Assembly: GCA_047967505.1 (NCBI GenBank)
Contig: CM106541.1
Strand: one strand, 5' to 3'
DNA: 64,000 nucleotides
Origin: Dipteris shenzhenensis
Taxonomy: Eukaryota; Polypodiophyta; Polypodiopsida; Gleicheniales
Numbering within the stretch: the first letter of the stretch is position 1; every line of letters begins with the position of its first letter. A program made the position numbers and the translations under genes. Positions 22,451-33,429 of the stretch are shown here, one piece after another. Under the pieces are notes generated by a model. It was not told the origin of the DNA. It searched no databases and saw only the letters and a list, made by a program, of their open reading frames with translations.

Positions 22451-22761
22451 CTTAGTTGTGCCGCATTTGGACTTGTTGTAGAGCCGTGTTGCTTGAACTT
22501 TTGCTTGTGTGCTTGCTGTAGAAATTTCCTTGCCTTAGATGCGTGTAAGGGGTAGGTCATGTCTTCTTAACATCTGAAAGAGACACCTCTCTCTCTCTCC
22601 TTAGAGTAGGACTAATAGAGGCAGTCAGAAAGTATGAATCTCTCCCTATGTCTCTCTCTCTGAGTTAAGACGAATGAGAGACTCAATGGAAACCTCTTTC
22701 ACAGACTCAAAAGAAAATGAAAGAATCAATGAGTAGAAATCCTTAACTCTCAATGAAGGGA

Positions 22762-22821
<60 letters not shown>

Positions 22822-23004
22822 CAAAGTTCTCCCAAAGCAAGGAGCACTCTCAATCTATCCCTCATTCCCATTCAAAAGGAAACTCAAAATGAATTCTCTC
22901 TTAAAACTAGAAGCAAAAAACTCTCGAGATCTAAAACTAATCTAGGAATGGGAGCAATCCTAGTGAACTACTAAAATGAGCTAAACTAGGAGAGCTAAAC
23001 CTAT
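22450..23004 (-). other. Leader region after D-family 5' LTR
   Basis: Lies directly downstream (minus sense) of the D-family LTR and primer site. It is non-coding, with GA/CT-rich blocks and a pure TC microsatellite. No gag follows, so the element is truncated. Confidence 0.45.
22764..22818. repeat. (TC)n microsatellite, about 27 units
   Basis: An uninterrupted run of TC dinucleotides on the plus strand. Confidence 0.98.
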
Positions 23005-23016
23005 GCTTTGATACCA
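23005..23016 (-). promoter_or_regulatory. Primer-binding site of D-family element
   Basis: The minus strand reads TGGTATCAAAGC immediately after the LTR, one mismatch from the standard initiator Met tRNA complement. It shows that the LTR at 23017-23302 is a 5' LTR on the minus strand. Confidence 0.75.
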
Positions 23017-23302
23017 TGTGAAAAGCAAGAGATCAAGGAGGCTCAAAGTGTACTGAATAAGACATGAGAGGGAGATAGCAAATGTATATCTATATTCAGC
23101 AATACAAGAAGGCTTCTTATATAGAGAGATCCTTTAGAATAGTCAACGCTTGTGGGATCCTCTGATCCACATCTCTCCTTGTGGATGTCCTCGATCCACA
23201 TCCTCACATCATGTAGTCCACATCCTAGGGTGGCTAATTTAATACATTCCTATACCATACCTTAGCCTCTAATCTATGTGCACATGGCACGATATCTCAA
23301 CA
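23017..23302 (-). repeat. 5' LTR of D-family copia element
   Basis: 286 bp; minus strand TGTTGAGATATCGTGCCATG to GCTTTTCACA. Clear relatives lie at 32499-32762 (plus) and 61811-62138 (minus), sharing blocks such as TAGTCAACGCTTGTGGGATC and CCTCTGATCCACATCTCTCC. Confidence 0.85.
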
Positions 23303-23409
23303 AGCACCACATAATAGTCCTCATTATCTTCGTTTGTAGGGGACATAGTAGTACTGCAAAATGGCCACCCATTTGAAGCATGTCAGCTAGCTGGTCTTTA
23401 CCCATTGCA

Positions 23410-24140
23410 TATGTTACATCTTCCTACTCTAGGTCTGATGCAGTTTGTCCATTGATGGGCTCCAGCCTCTTCAAGTTCCATGGATTTGCATGAGATAAAA
23501 TTGTGCACCTATCCCATGTTTCATCCATGCAGAATGAACAAAAGCATGATAAATGGGCTTGTGAGGGATCTTTGTTCTGAAACCCAATATGCAATATTTT
23601 GAGCGACTTCCTTTGATGGTGTGGCAGTCCCATGCTTTAGGCCTATCAACATCACCAACCTTTACTTCCATGAAGAGCATTTTTTAAGAATCATCTCCCA
23701 TCTTCCATGTCAACCATTCCACAACATCATGTGCATTCTGTAGCTTTGCACCATTTACATCCAATTGCTCACTAGTTAATGCATGCTTTATGATTGCACT
23801 AGCCCCATCATATTCTCCCTTGCCATGACTGCTACCACAAAAGTTCCATATCATTTGAATGCCGGTCAAAGAGAAATACCTAACATAACAAACAATAGAA
23901 AAATTATGTTATATATTGCATTTTAAAATATACATCTTCAGCGTGATGTAGGAAATAAAAGGGGCAGTGTCCAATGTCTTACCTTGCAACAAAGTAAAAT
24001 GGGAGAGTGGCCTTGAAATGAGATGTTGCCCCGTCTGACCTAACCCAGTCTCTTTTAAACTTGAAGCCTTTAGACACCAACCATTGATGGTGGAGCATAA
24101 ATCAATGCTGCACAAATAGTGTGTCATATTCTCTGTCATT
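23410..24140 (-). pseudogene. Transposon-type protein with SDGA and HGKG motifs, one intron
   Basis: Minus-strand exon-like piece 1 (to about 23985) ends WVRSDGATSHFKATLPFYFV; a GTAAGAC...TATGTTAG gap of about 100 bases follows; piece 2 (from about 23882) continues YFSLTGIQMIWNFCGSSHGK and then GEYDGASAIIKHALTSEQL. Together they match a D-G-A...W-F...HGKG-x-DGA pattern I associate with uncharacterised proteins carried by DNA transposons; the two Asp could be part of a DDE-like site, but that is inference. A stop near 23684 interrupts the frame, which then continues through FMEVKVGDVDR and CHTIKGSRSKYC. Probably a pseudogene; the exact superfamily is unknown. Confidence 0.45.
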
Positions 24141-24169
24141 TGTGACCTCAATGTAGACAAGGATCTAAC

Positions 24170-25580
24170 AATCTATGCAAGACCTACATCTACAAGATAG
24201 AAATCAATGCATGCATGCAATCTATAGAATACTTACATCTACAAGCTAAAGCAACGCAATGCAAGGCAACCAACAATCAACCTACATAGCCAAGGATTGA
24301 CTAGTAATGTCCTCTACAAGGTCAATGCGAGGTACGATAGCTACAATGTCTATACAACTATAGTAGATGATTTGACAAACAGTTTTTGCAAGCTACAAGT
24401 GCACATGAGGGACATCAACATAGCAAAGAAGCATACATCTCCAGTGATGCTACACATAGCACACATAGCTAGGCTTGACCTTGTGGAGCACCAGGCAACA
24501 ACAAATAGGCAACACTTAGAGTCAATGCCAAGAACATAGATGAGCATCAACAACTTTACAACTCATTAATGCGTCAACACAACACATCTACCACAAAAAA
24601 AGTGGATGAGAGCCACAACACGAAGCCTCCATGAAGCATTAACCCCAAATCAAGCTAGGCAGACCAAGCATAAAAGAAGAGATGCAATGACTCAGAAACA
24701 GACAGATTCGATGGCCATTTAGAACTGGAATCTCAAATATTTTGTCAGCATCTTTTAGATTCCATCAAATCCTTACAACCTCATGTTGACCTTATCTTAC
24801 ACATGGCCTTTTGGCTACAACAACAAGGTCTGGTCAACAAGCTGACACATGGCATCGGATTTATCACCTCGACCTATTTGCCACATCACAATGCCATGTC
24901 AGCATCCTAGTCAATAGCCACATCACTAGGCCACATCTACAACCATGTCATCATTGGTAGCTTAGCACTACCTTGTCATCAATGCCATATCATCACTGCC
25001 ATGTCATCAATGCCATATCATCACTACCACATGACACATAGAATGCCAACCAGGCACAGTAACCTCTTCACATGCACACTTTGCATCTGCATGTGCACCC
25101 ACCTAAAACATCATCATAGTGTCAGATGACCTTTTTTGCCCCTTCACTTTGATCAATGTCCATATCTCTTGATCCAGGAAGAAGTTAACAGTGCTCTAAA
25201 AATATAAATCAATCAATTTTTTGAGATCTAAGTGCTCATTACATCACATATGGGTTTTGAATCTTGCATCTAAAACTTTTTAGCCTTACCTTCAAAGCCA
25301 CTTCTACTGCACATTTAAGCATCTTCATCGACATATCTAATCCAAGCACCTAAAAGGAACAACGGAAAAAAAAATATCTCTTGCTTTTTAATCTCTATAA
25401 TGATTGGTGTAGCATAGCTTAGCATAGATTAGTTTACCATAGAGGAGATGTTTGAATTTCTCCAAGCAGCCAATCAAAGCCATGCCAGATAAGTGGGAGT
25501 ATGTAGATGGATCTACACTGAGACCATCTAGTCACCATTGCCTTAGCACAAGCATAAGGGTCTTCAATTGCACCAATTTT
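24170..25580. other. No gene; contains a 28-bp tandem duplication
   Basis: A long stretch without a credible coding frame. It is rich in CATCA/CCACATC words between about 24840 and 25040, including a 28-bp unit repeated in tandem at 24974 and 25002 (TGTCATCAATGCCATATCAT core). Nothing else was recognised. Confidence 0.4.
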
Positions 25581-25589
25581 GTCCACACC

Positions 25590-25850
25590 CATTATTGATC
25601 CTACCATTTCCTGAGCACAAGCTGAATGGGACAAGAAAGATAGATGCTTGGACAACACAACATGATCAAGACATCAAAAGAAGCATCAGGTTTGTCTGTA
25701 GCTCTTTATGAGTCCAAAAACACTTTTAGAATTTTGACACTCAGAAACTAGATCAATAAATTTTTTTGCAACAACAATGAATCTAGTCATGCTTATGTAC
25801 TCAAGATTAAGGATTAAAACAATCGTGCAAAAAATAGCAGGTGTGACAAT
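25590..25850 (+). pseudogene. Second, degenerate copy of copia E gag segment
   Basis: This plus-strand block aligns with 26005-26275: the sequence coding for the Tyr-Lys-Ser-Lys-Asn and Gly-His-Ala-Tyr-Val-Leu segments of gag can be recognised by base similarity, with TCATGCTTATGTACTC nearly identical. It is far more decayed than the second copy and has no open frame. It suggests a tandem duplication or two overlapping insertions of related elements. Confidence 0.55.
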
Positions 25851-26620
25851 AGATGGAGTAGAGCTACTGGTGGCTGGATTGTCCAATGTGTAGACCCATC
25901 GACATACTCCCATTTTTCCTAAAGTACAAGAATGGTCTCCATTCAGTATTTCCATGTACCATAGTTGGAGTTGTCTAACTTAGCAGATGCCTCTAGATTT
26001 TAGATCCTACCATTGCCCGAGCTCAAGCAGAATGGGATAAAAAAGACAAGTATGCCTATCACCTGATCAAGCAAAATGTGCAAGATGTCATGCTAGGACA
26101 GCTCAACACAGTCAAGACATCAAAAGAAGCATGGGATATGTTCACAACTCTCTACAAGTCCAAGAACACATCCAGGATTCTCACCCTGAGAAACCAGATC
26201 AACCAGAGTTTCTGCAACAGCAGTGAAACCGGTCATGCTTATGTACTCCGCATAAAAGACTACAACAATCAATTGTAGTAGCAGGAGAGACTATGGACCC
26301 CACAGAAATGGTTTAAGTAATCCTGAATGGACTAAGAGAGGGATACGAGAATCTAGTCCAGAGTATTGCCATCCAATGGCAAATTCCAACACTGGAAGAA
26401 CGTCAGTCACAGTCCTACTTGGTGAAGAACTCAGGACTCAGGCAATTCAAGCACATAAAGGTCATTCTAATGATCAGGCATTCACAGCTTCAAATAGAAG
26501 CAGAGGCAAAGGCAGAGGCAGAGGTAGATCATACCAGAAAAGGCATCATCAGCAATAAAATCAAAGTCAGCATCAGCATCAGCAACATCAGAATCAGCAA
26601 AGAGAAAATCATTCCAACCG

Positions 26621-27653
26621 GGGACGAGCATTTTCTGAGCGAAATCTTCCGAGCGTCCGAGCGAAGGAAAAAAAAAGCTTCCAACTATGCATAAATATGG
26701 CAAAAATCGATCAGAAGAAAACATAGTTTCACTTAGAAATATGCAAAGTATTATAGCAATGCCTATTTTATACAAAAATCTTTAGGTGAATCTGTAGGAA
26801 TGGTGAGAGCATAATGGGATGGCTTTTGAAGAAACCCACATGTAGAGTAGACTTCTCTATGAAAATTCCCTTATGATCCTTCTTACAACTTTTACTTAAT
26901 AGGGGGTGACATTGAAAACCCTCTCTCAATCAACCTATCTTCATGAAAGAGTTTGTTTAAAGAAAACTCATTGAAGTAAGCCATCCAGGTAGTTTCGCCA
27001 GCGAAACCCCTTTGAAGCAAGTCTCCCAAGGTAGTTTCGCTGGCGAAACTACCTTGGACAGCACTTTCAAAAGTGACATAACTTTCATATCCAATGTCCA
27101 AATATAGTCATTCAACCACTCAAATTGATCGGAACACCCCATTTGAGCACATCTAAGGAGTTATATTTTGGAAAATCTTTCATATATAGTATTAAATATT
27201 ACATGTATTTTATGAGAGTGATATATAAGCCCAAGTTAATACTTATTTATAGTAATTTAAACTTCTTTAGAAACATGTCCATAAATATGCTATAAAAACA
27301 CTAAAAAGATATTGCCATATGATATAAATGTGTTAATAAGTAATTATATATGCATAGTATTATTACATTGAGAGTGATTATGAGGAATGTTTCTTAAAGG
27401 AATCAACACTTTTTTAAGGTAATAACAGGGGTACAAAGGGATGTCTCTAAATAAGAAAATTATGTTGTGTAAAAATGAATGAGCGACTAGTCTGTATATT
27501 TTTATGATAATTTTTATGATAAAGGGATCTAGTTCTAGTGAAAATAAAAGTGTAAAAACCATGTTTCCTAAAGAAAAACATTTTTAAAAATCTCTTGAAA
27601 AACACGCTCGGATAAACCTGCTCATAGGTTTTTGCTCGTAAAATTGACGCATG
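26621..27653. mobile_element. MULE-like non-autonomous TIR element, 11-bp target duplication
   Basis: A 1033-bp block inside copia gag, flanked by perfect copies of CATTCCAACCG at 26610-26620 and 27654-27664. Its ends are loosely inverted: the left starts with GACGAGC...TGAGCG...TCCGAGCGT, and the reverse complement of the right end reads TACGAGC...TGAGCA...TCCGAGCGT. Target duplications of 9-11 bp are typical of Mutator-like elements. The interior is AT-rich with no transposase, so it would have depended on an enzyme supplied in trans. Removing it rejoins gag sequence before the zinc knuckle. Confidence 0.7.
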
Positions 27654-28396
27654 CATTCCAACCGAGGAAGATTCCAAGGACAAGGGAATGCATCCACCAA
27701 TGTGTCAAACATTCAGTGCAACTACTGTCACAAGTTTGGACACTATGAAAGAGATTGCCGCAAGAAGCAGTACGACCAAGGCGGTCAATCCAACAGTAAT
27801 CGAGGGAATTCCCGAGGTAGAGGAAATCATCGTGGTGGACAGTCTAGTCACAGTCATTTTGCAAATGAACATGGGAATATGTTTCTTGCAAACGAGGAAT
27901 TGCATTAGACTGATACAGTGTACCTACACACTGATTTCAATCCCGAAGAGGATTACAGCTATCAAGTCGACCAAGTGGAATAGGATCCTTGGTACATGGA
28001 GAGCGATGCATCATCTCATATGACAAATCATCAGGAATGGTTCACAGAGATGAAACCATAGAAGGTCAGAAAAATGTCATCTACATAGCAGACAATACAC
28101 CGAATCCAGTTCAAGGGATAGGTGTTATCCCTATGAACAATTTTACTAGTACAAAAGGATTAGTGAAAGATGTGCTCTATGTTATAAAGCTCAGCAAGAA
28201 CCTTTTGTTAGTAGGTCAAATGGCAAAACACAATTACAAAGTCATCTTCAATGGTCATGAATGCACTATCAGAGATAAATCCAAAAGATGTCAGCTAGTA
28301 GCAAAAGGTGTCAAGGAAGGATGGTTATACAGAATGCTAGCTACAGTACCAGATAAGCATACCATGTCAGCTCTGTTAGATATCAATGCTCCACTC

Positions 28397-29380
28397 TCGT
28401 GTAACTATGCGAGAACCAGCTAACTCTACTTGTATACCCCCCATATGAGGAGAAGGCATTTAAGTAGCTCGGTTATCCGGTAGCTCCTGGTTTGGACACC
28501 AGATGGGGGCCATGTGTGGCTTGATGGTTGGATGGCTTCAGATAGAGTTGGCACGCCGCCAACTAGGCTACATGCAAGTGTGGGAAGGCATCCCATGACT
28601 GACCGCACTGAGGGTAGATGGAGCATTTCTCGAGGTAGCCCACTCTCAGGTTGCAAGGCCCGTTTGGAGCCTCAGATAATCCCGAATGGCTCTGGGCCAA
28701 ACGGAAAACCATAGGTTAGTTGCTCTATTTTGCGCACCGGTTCTATCGTATGGTCGGTGGACTATTTTAGGACTGAGCCCCAGTCGACCGTTTTGGGTGG
28801 ACTAGGTCGGTCACCAATTGGCTCTAACCAACTACTTGTGGTGGCTATATAAGAGCAAGCCTGTGAAGCCCATTTCATCACTAGATACAACAACCCTGAT
28901 TCCTTAGCATCCAGCCTTCGTCTTCTACTATTTCTAGCATGCCATCGAAGCTTCTTTCACAGGAGCGCACGGCTAGGAGGTAGCACCATCTATTGTATCA
29001 GTTTTATAGTTTTTCATGACAGTTTGACCCATGTTAGTGTTTTGCTCATAACTTTCTGCTCGTTAGTCCGATTTTGATGAAACTTATATCAACACCAATC
29101 TCTCTTCAAGGCACATGTCTCTATGTTATTAGATCTTGAATCAGATACTACATCAAAAAGTTATGAGTCTCTGTGTTTGACAGTTTATTTTCGTGACAGT
29201 TTTTACCCCCATCTAGTAAACCACCTATAACTTTCTGGCTGATTCTTTGTTTCTTATGAAACTTATATCAATGCAAAGCCCATCTCAAGATGCATCTCTA
29301 AATTTTTGATTCTCCATACTATCCGTTTTCTCTCTTGCATACGAGATCTTGTTATCTGTTGGGCACAGATGTATTGTTTT
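28397..29380. mobile_element. Unclassified insertion with TATA box, possibly a solo LTR
   Basis: Copia E coding is interrupted here between the protease/linker end (LLDINAPLS) and the integrase His domain. The insert is GC-richer than its surroundings and starts with TGTAACTATGCG. It has GGCTATATAAGAG at about 28842 followed by a leader-like segment, and twin blocks around TAACTTTCTGCT and TAACTTTCTGGC near 29050 and 29232. These traits fit an LTR with its promoter. I found no target duplication or second LTR, so the class is open. Confidence 0.4.
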
Positions 29381-32152
29381 CTTACAAGCTCAACTGCAAC
29401 AAATGCCACTATCTGCAAAATGGCACAAGAGATATGGTCATGTCAACTTCAAGTACTTGTTAGATCTCAAGAATCAGAATATGGCAATTGGGATTCCGAA
29501 GCTACACTTTCTTAGAAAAGTTTGTGAAGCATGCTGCTTCAGCAAACAAAAGCAAACCAACTTTGTCAGAAGTACCTCTCATGCACGAGGTATTCTTGAT
29601 TTGATTCATATAGATGTATGGGGTTATGCCCAGACCCGCAGCATCAATGGTTCACTTTACTACTTGACTTTCATTGACGACTACAGCATATATTGTTGGG
29701 TCTACTTTCTAAAAGAGAAATCTGAAGTATTCTTTAGATTTTAAGAATTCAAAGCCATGGTAGAAAACCAGACAGGCAGAAAGATCAAGGTCATGAGATC
29801 AGATAGAGGAGGTGAATACATGTCTTCAGCATTCATGAACTTTTGCAAAAATTATGGCATACGAAGACAATTCACATGTGTAGATACTCCTCTGTAGAAT
29901 GCAAGAGCTGAAAGGAAGAATGGGACTTTAGTAGACATTGCTAGAGCAATGCTTAGTGAAAAGCATCTTCTGAATTAGTATTGGGCAGAAGCAATAGCTA
30001 TAGCAAACTACTTGCTTAATCGGTTTCCTACCGAACCGATACAAGGTATGACTCCTTATCAAGCATTCACTGGACATAAGCCACACATCGGGCATCTCCG
30101 CATATTTGGTTGCATAGCATATGCCCACATACACGATGATCATCGCAAGAAATTGGATGTGAAGTCACGCAAATGCATCATGGTTGGCTATAGTGAAGAA
30201 AGCAAAGCATACAAATTGTATGGTCCCATCAATCGCAAAGTCATTATCTCCAGAGATGTAATCTTTGATGAGGGATCAGAATGGAAAACCTCACCTACAC
30301 AGGAGATAGAAGCATCGACTTCATAGTCATCTACAGAACAAGTTGATGAAGAAGAGTGAGAATTGCTAGCAACACCTCAAGTAGAGCCACAATAGCTCAG
30401 ATGGTCTATAGGGAAAGCAAACCTCCAGCTAGATTGACATATGCTCAGAAAGGCAAAGCAATTTAGGTGAAAACCACCAACTATGCTCTTATGACTACCA
30501 TCATGGCTACAGAAGAGCCAGTGCACTTCGAAGACGCAGTAGACAAGCCAGATTGGCAAACTGCTATGAATGAAGAAATGGATACTTTGTATAAGAATAA
30601 TACTTGGGAATTATGCGACCTTCCACCAAGAAAGAAGGCCATAGCAAACAAATGGGTATACAAAGTGAAGTACAATCCAGATGGAAGTATTTAGAGATAC
30701 AAAGCTAGATTAGTTGCAAAAGGATTTGCACAACAATATGGTCAAGTCTATGATGAGACTTATGCTCCAATAGCAAAGATGGATTCCATACAGTTCTTGA
30801 TATCACTAGCGACACTCAGCAAATGGAATGTGTATCAGCTCGATGTCAAGAATGCATTTCTCAATGGTTACCTAGATGAGAAAGTCTACATGCAACAACC
30901 AGTAGGCTATGTTGAACTAGGAAAGAAGAATAAGGTTTGCCATCTCAAGAAAAGTCTCTACAGCTTAAAGAAAGAACCCAGAAGTTGGTACAGTAGAATT
31001 GACAAGTATTTTGCTGATTTGGGATACATGAAGTCCAATGCAGATCATACTCTCTACTACAAAGTTCAAGGGGAAGACATTACTATTGCACTTTTGTACG
31101 TAGATGATCTGATTGTGACAGGAAGCAAGGATAGCTTCATCCAAAAACTAAAACAAGACTTATCTACAGAGTTTGACATGAAAGATCTTGGACTTATGCA
31201 CTATTGTCTTGGAATTGAGTTCTGGAGAGATTCAGATAGCACATTCATGAGTCAGCTCAAGTATGTTGACAGTCTCCTGAAGAAGTTTCATATGGCAGAT
31301 TGCAAGATTGCAGCCACTCCCATGGAATAGAGTTTGAAACTTACTAAAGATTCAAAAAATCCTATAGTCAGTGATAGATACTACAGGCAGCTCATCGGAT
31401 CTCTTATATATCTGACAATCACACGGCCAGATATTTGTTATGTAGTAAGCTCACTAGCACAGTTTATGGCAAATCCAAAACAGTCTCACTGGAATGCAGC
31501 CAAAAGAGTCTTGAGATACATAAGAGGTACAAGATAGTTTGGGATAGAATACAAAGGAAGTCATCCATGGTTGCATGGATACTGTGACAGTGACTATGCT
31601 GGAGATCATGAGACTAGGAAATTGACATAGGGATATGCATTTTTCCTTGGTCAAGGTGCTATATCATGGTTATCAAACAAACAGCCAACTGTTTCTTTGT
31701 CTTTGACTGAAGAAAAATATAGAGCACTCACTACAGGTGCATGTGAGGCTATATGGCTCAAAAGACTATTGTCAGAAATAGATTACTTTGATGAGTCAAA
31801 GCCAACAACAATATACTGTGATAATCAATCGGCTCAAGCATTGGCCAAAAATCCAGTATATCACTCCAAGATAAAGCACATTGATGTCAGAGAGCACTTC
31901 ATCAGAGAAAGAGTGTTACTTGGTGACATCACATTGCAGCATTGTGATAGCAAAGAAAATGTTGCAGACATTTTACCAAACCACTCGGTAAAGAGCTTTT
32001 CGAGAAACACCAATTAGCTCTTGGTTTGACGCACGAGAAGGACATTCCGATTAAAGGGGTGTGATGGAATGTAATGCTCAGTCCTTCTTCGATTCCCCAG
32101 AATCATCATATTGAGGGAAGGCCTACTTCATGATGTTGATCTTGAGGGAAGG

Positions 32153-32399
32153 TGTTGAGAGTTCACGCTCAACATCATGTGATCATGTGTGCATAGCACC
32201 ATCACGTGATCATATGTGCATAGCACTAACCTTATAGAGTGCTGTAAAGGAAAGGGTTAGATCCCCTAACCCTAACCGTAAATGGGTTTGTATATATTCT
32301 ATTTTTTCAACTAAATCTAGTGTACAGTTAGTCATTTGTGGTGTGCGCTCTAGCTGTGCCCTCTCTCCTCATCTCCACTCTTCTCCTCTCCCCTCTTCA
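32153..32399 (+). repeat. 3' LTR of copia E
   Basis: Runs from TGTTGAGAGTTCACGC to CCCCTCTTCA, 247 bp, directly after a purine run (TTGAGGGAAGG). A second copy of the purine run occurs about 38 bases upstream. It contains a TATATATTC stretch as likely TATA box. D-family sequence starts immediately afterward, suggesting that E inserted into a D element. Confidence 0.65.
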
Positions 32400-32498
32400 T
32401 ATTTTGTTAGCAATGTGTGCACTAAGGGGAGGTGATGGATTTGTAACTCACATTTGACCACCTTGCAGTAGCCAAAGGATCATGGCACCAAGGGTAGG
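32400..32498 (+). repeat. D-family internal 3' end with purine units
   Basis: Matches (in reverse) the block at 62139-62240: GCACTAAGGGGAGGTGATGG, then ACCACCTTGCAGTAGCC and CATGGCACCAAGGGTAGG. It directly precedes the LTR, so it holds the polypurine tract. Confidence 0.7.
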
Positions 32499-32762
32499 TG
32501 TTGAGATATGGTGCCATGTACACATAGATTAGAGGCTAAGGTATGGTATATGAATGTATTAAAGTAGCCATCCTAGGATGTGGATCGAGGACATCCACAA
32601 GGAGAGATGTGAATCAGCAGATCCCACGTGTTGACTATTCTAAAGGCTCTTTCTATATAAGAAGCCTTCTTGTATTGCTAAATATAGATATACATTTTCT
32701 ATCTCCCTCTCATGTCTTATTCAGTCTATGCTTTGAGCCTCTTTGATCTCTTTCTTTTCACA
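32499..32762 (+). repeat. 3' LTR of a D-family element (plus strand)
   Basis: TGTTGAGATATGGTGCC to TTCTTTTCACA, 264 bp. No primer site follows, but purine-rich D sequence precedes it, so it is a 3' LTR. Inverted relative to the D LTR at 23017-23302. Confidence 0.8.
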
Positions 32763-33110
32763 GTGTTGTGGTCAAAACCAAAAATAGTATTCTCAGAGCA
32801 AGTGACAGATGGTTGGGGCAATGTTTTCAATATTAGAGATGAAGTGGTATATGGAATTTTTAATGCAAAATTTCCTAAATGCAAAAGCGACTATTCCTTA
32901 CTAGAAGATGCATGTCCTGCTATAGTGCATGTTGATGTGGTGTTGGCAATAAAGTTCACAATGTTGCAAGTAAAGCACAAGGTTAAAGGACAAAGAATAG
33001 TGTATTGTGTCCCCAAAGAGGTGCACAAACGAATATTGGCAAACATTTCATTTTAAGAACTGTTGCATGACTTTCAAGACAACTAGATGTAGATTTCAAG
33101 AGTTTGCTTC
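32763..33110 (+). other. Unrecognised open stretch next to D LTR
   Basis: An open plus-strand frame continues out of the LTR to about 33056. About 95 non-LTR residues include VTDGWGNVFNIRDEVVYGIF and VKGQRIVYCVPKEVHKRI. It has hydrophobic spacing like a real protein fragment, but no family is recognised. It could be a captured exon. Confidence 0.25.
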
Positions 33111-33144
33111 CATTTTGTACCTTGTTTTGTATTGTTTCCACTTT

Positions 33145-33215
33145 GGGGGAGGAGTACCTAGAATTTCTTGGGTCCATATTAGATGCATTAAAAGGCATTG
33201 TAAACATGTTTTTGC
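33145..33215 (+). pseudogene. Short second SF3B1 fragment
   Basis: The plus strand encodes GGEEYLEFLGSILDALKGIV, matching the same segment of SF3B1 found at about 33655-33715 ([20 protein letters not shown]). It covers about 24 residues only and is flanked by unrelated sequence, so it is a separate scrap of a related copy. Confidence 0.65.
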
Positions 33216-33429
33216 AATGAAACGATGCAACTTTTCAATGAAAGATTGTCAAGTCACCATATTAGCAAATCATTATATTTTAATGTTTGAAATCAGCCAT
33301 GGTAGAGATACAGACTATTTTTCTTATTTATTTATTATTACTTAGAGTATTTTTAATGGCTAAAAATGATGCTTAATATTAAAAAGTTAAAAATAATTAT
33401 TTCTATTCTATACACCAAACACCAACATT

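Larger units (their letters stand above)
25990..32017 (+). pseudogene. Copia E gag-pol, degenerate, twice interrupted
   Basis: Gag: AWDMFTTLYKSKNTSRI (near 26110), then after an insertion the zinc knuckle CNYCHKFGHYERDC (near 27720). Protease: WYMESDASSHMT near 27990, where the active site DSGA reads ESDA. Integrase: WHKRYGHVN, HIDVWG, RSDRGGEY, ARAERKNG (29420-29920). RT: QLDVKNAFLNG, YVDDLIVTG (near 31100). RNase H: CDSDYAG, CDNQSAQ, KHIDVREHFI. Many in-frame stops (for example near 29742, 29896, 30692, 31328) show it is dead. Insertions at 26621-27653 and about 28397-29380 split it. The 5' LTR was not found; the 3' LTR is at 32153. Confidence 0.85.

Noticed and set aside
32763-33056. Part of the SF3B1 pseudogene
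   Set aside because: The residues do not match any SF3B1 segment I know; only 33145-33215 and 33430 onward do.
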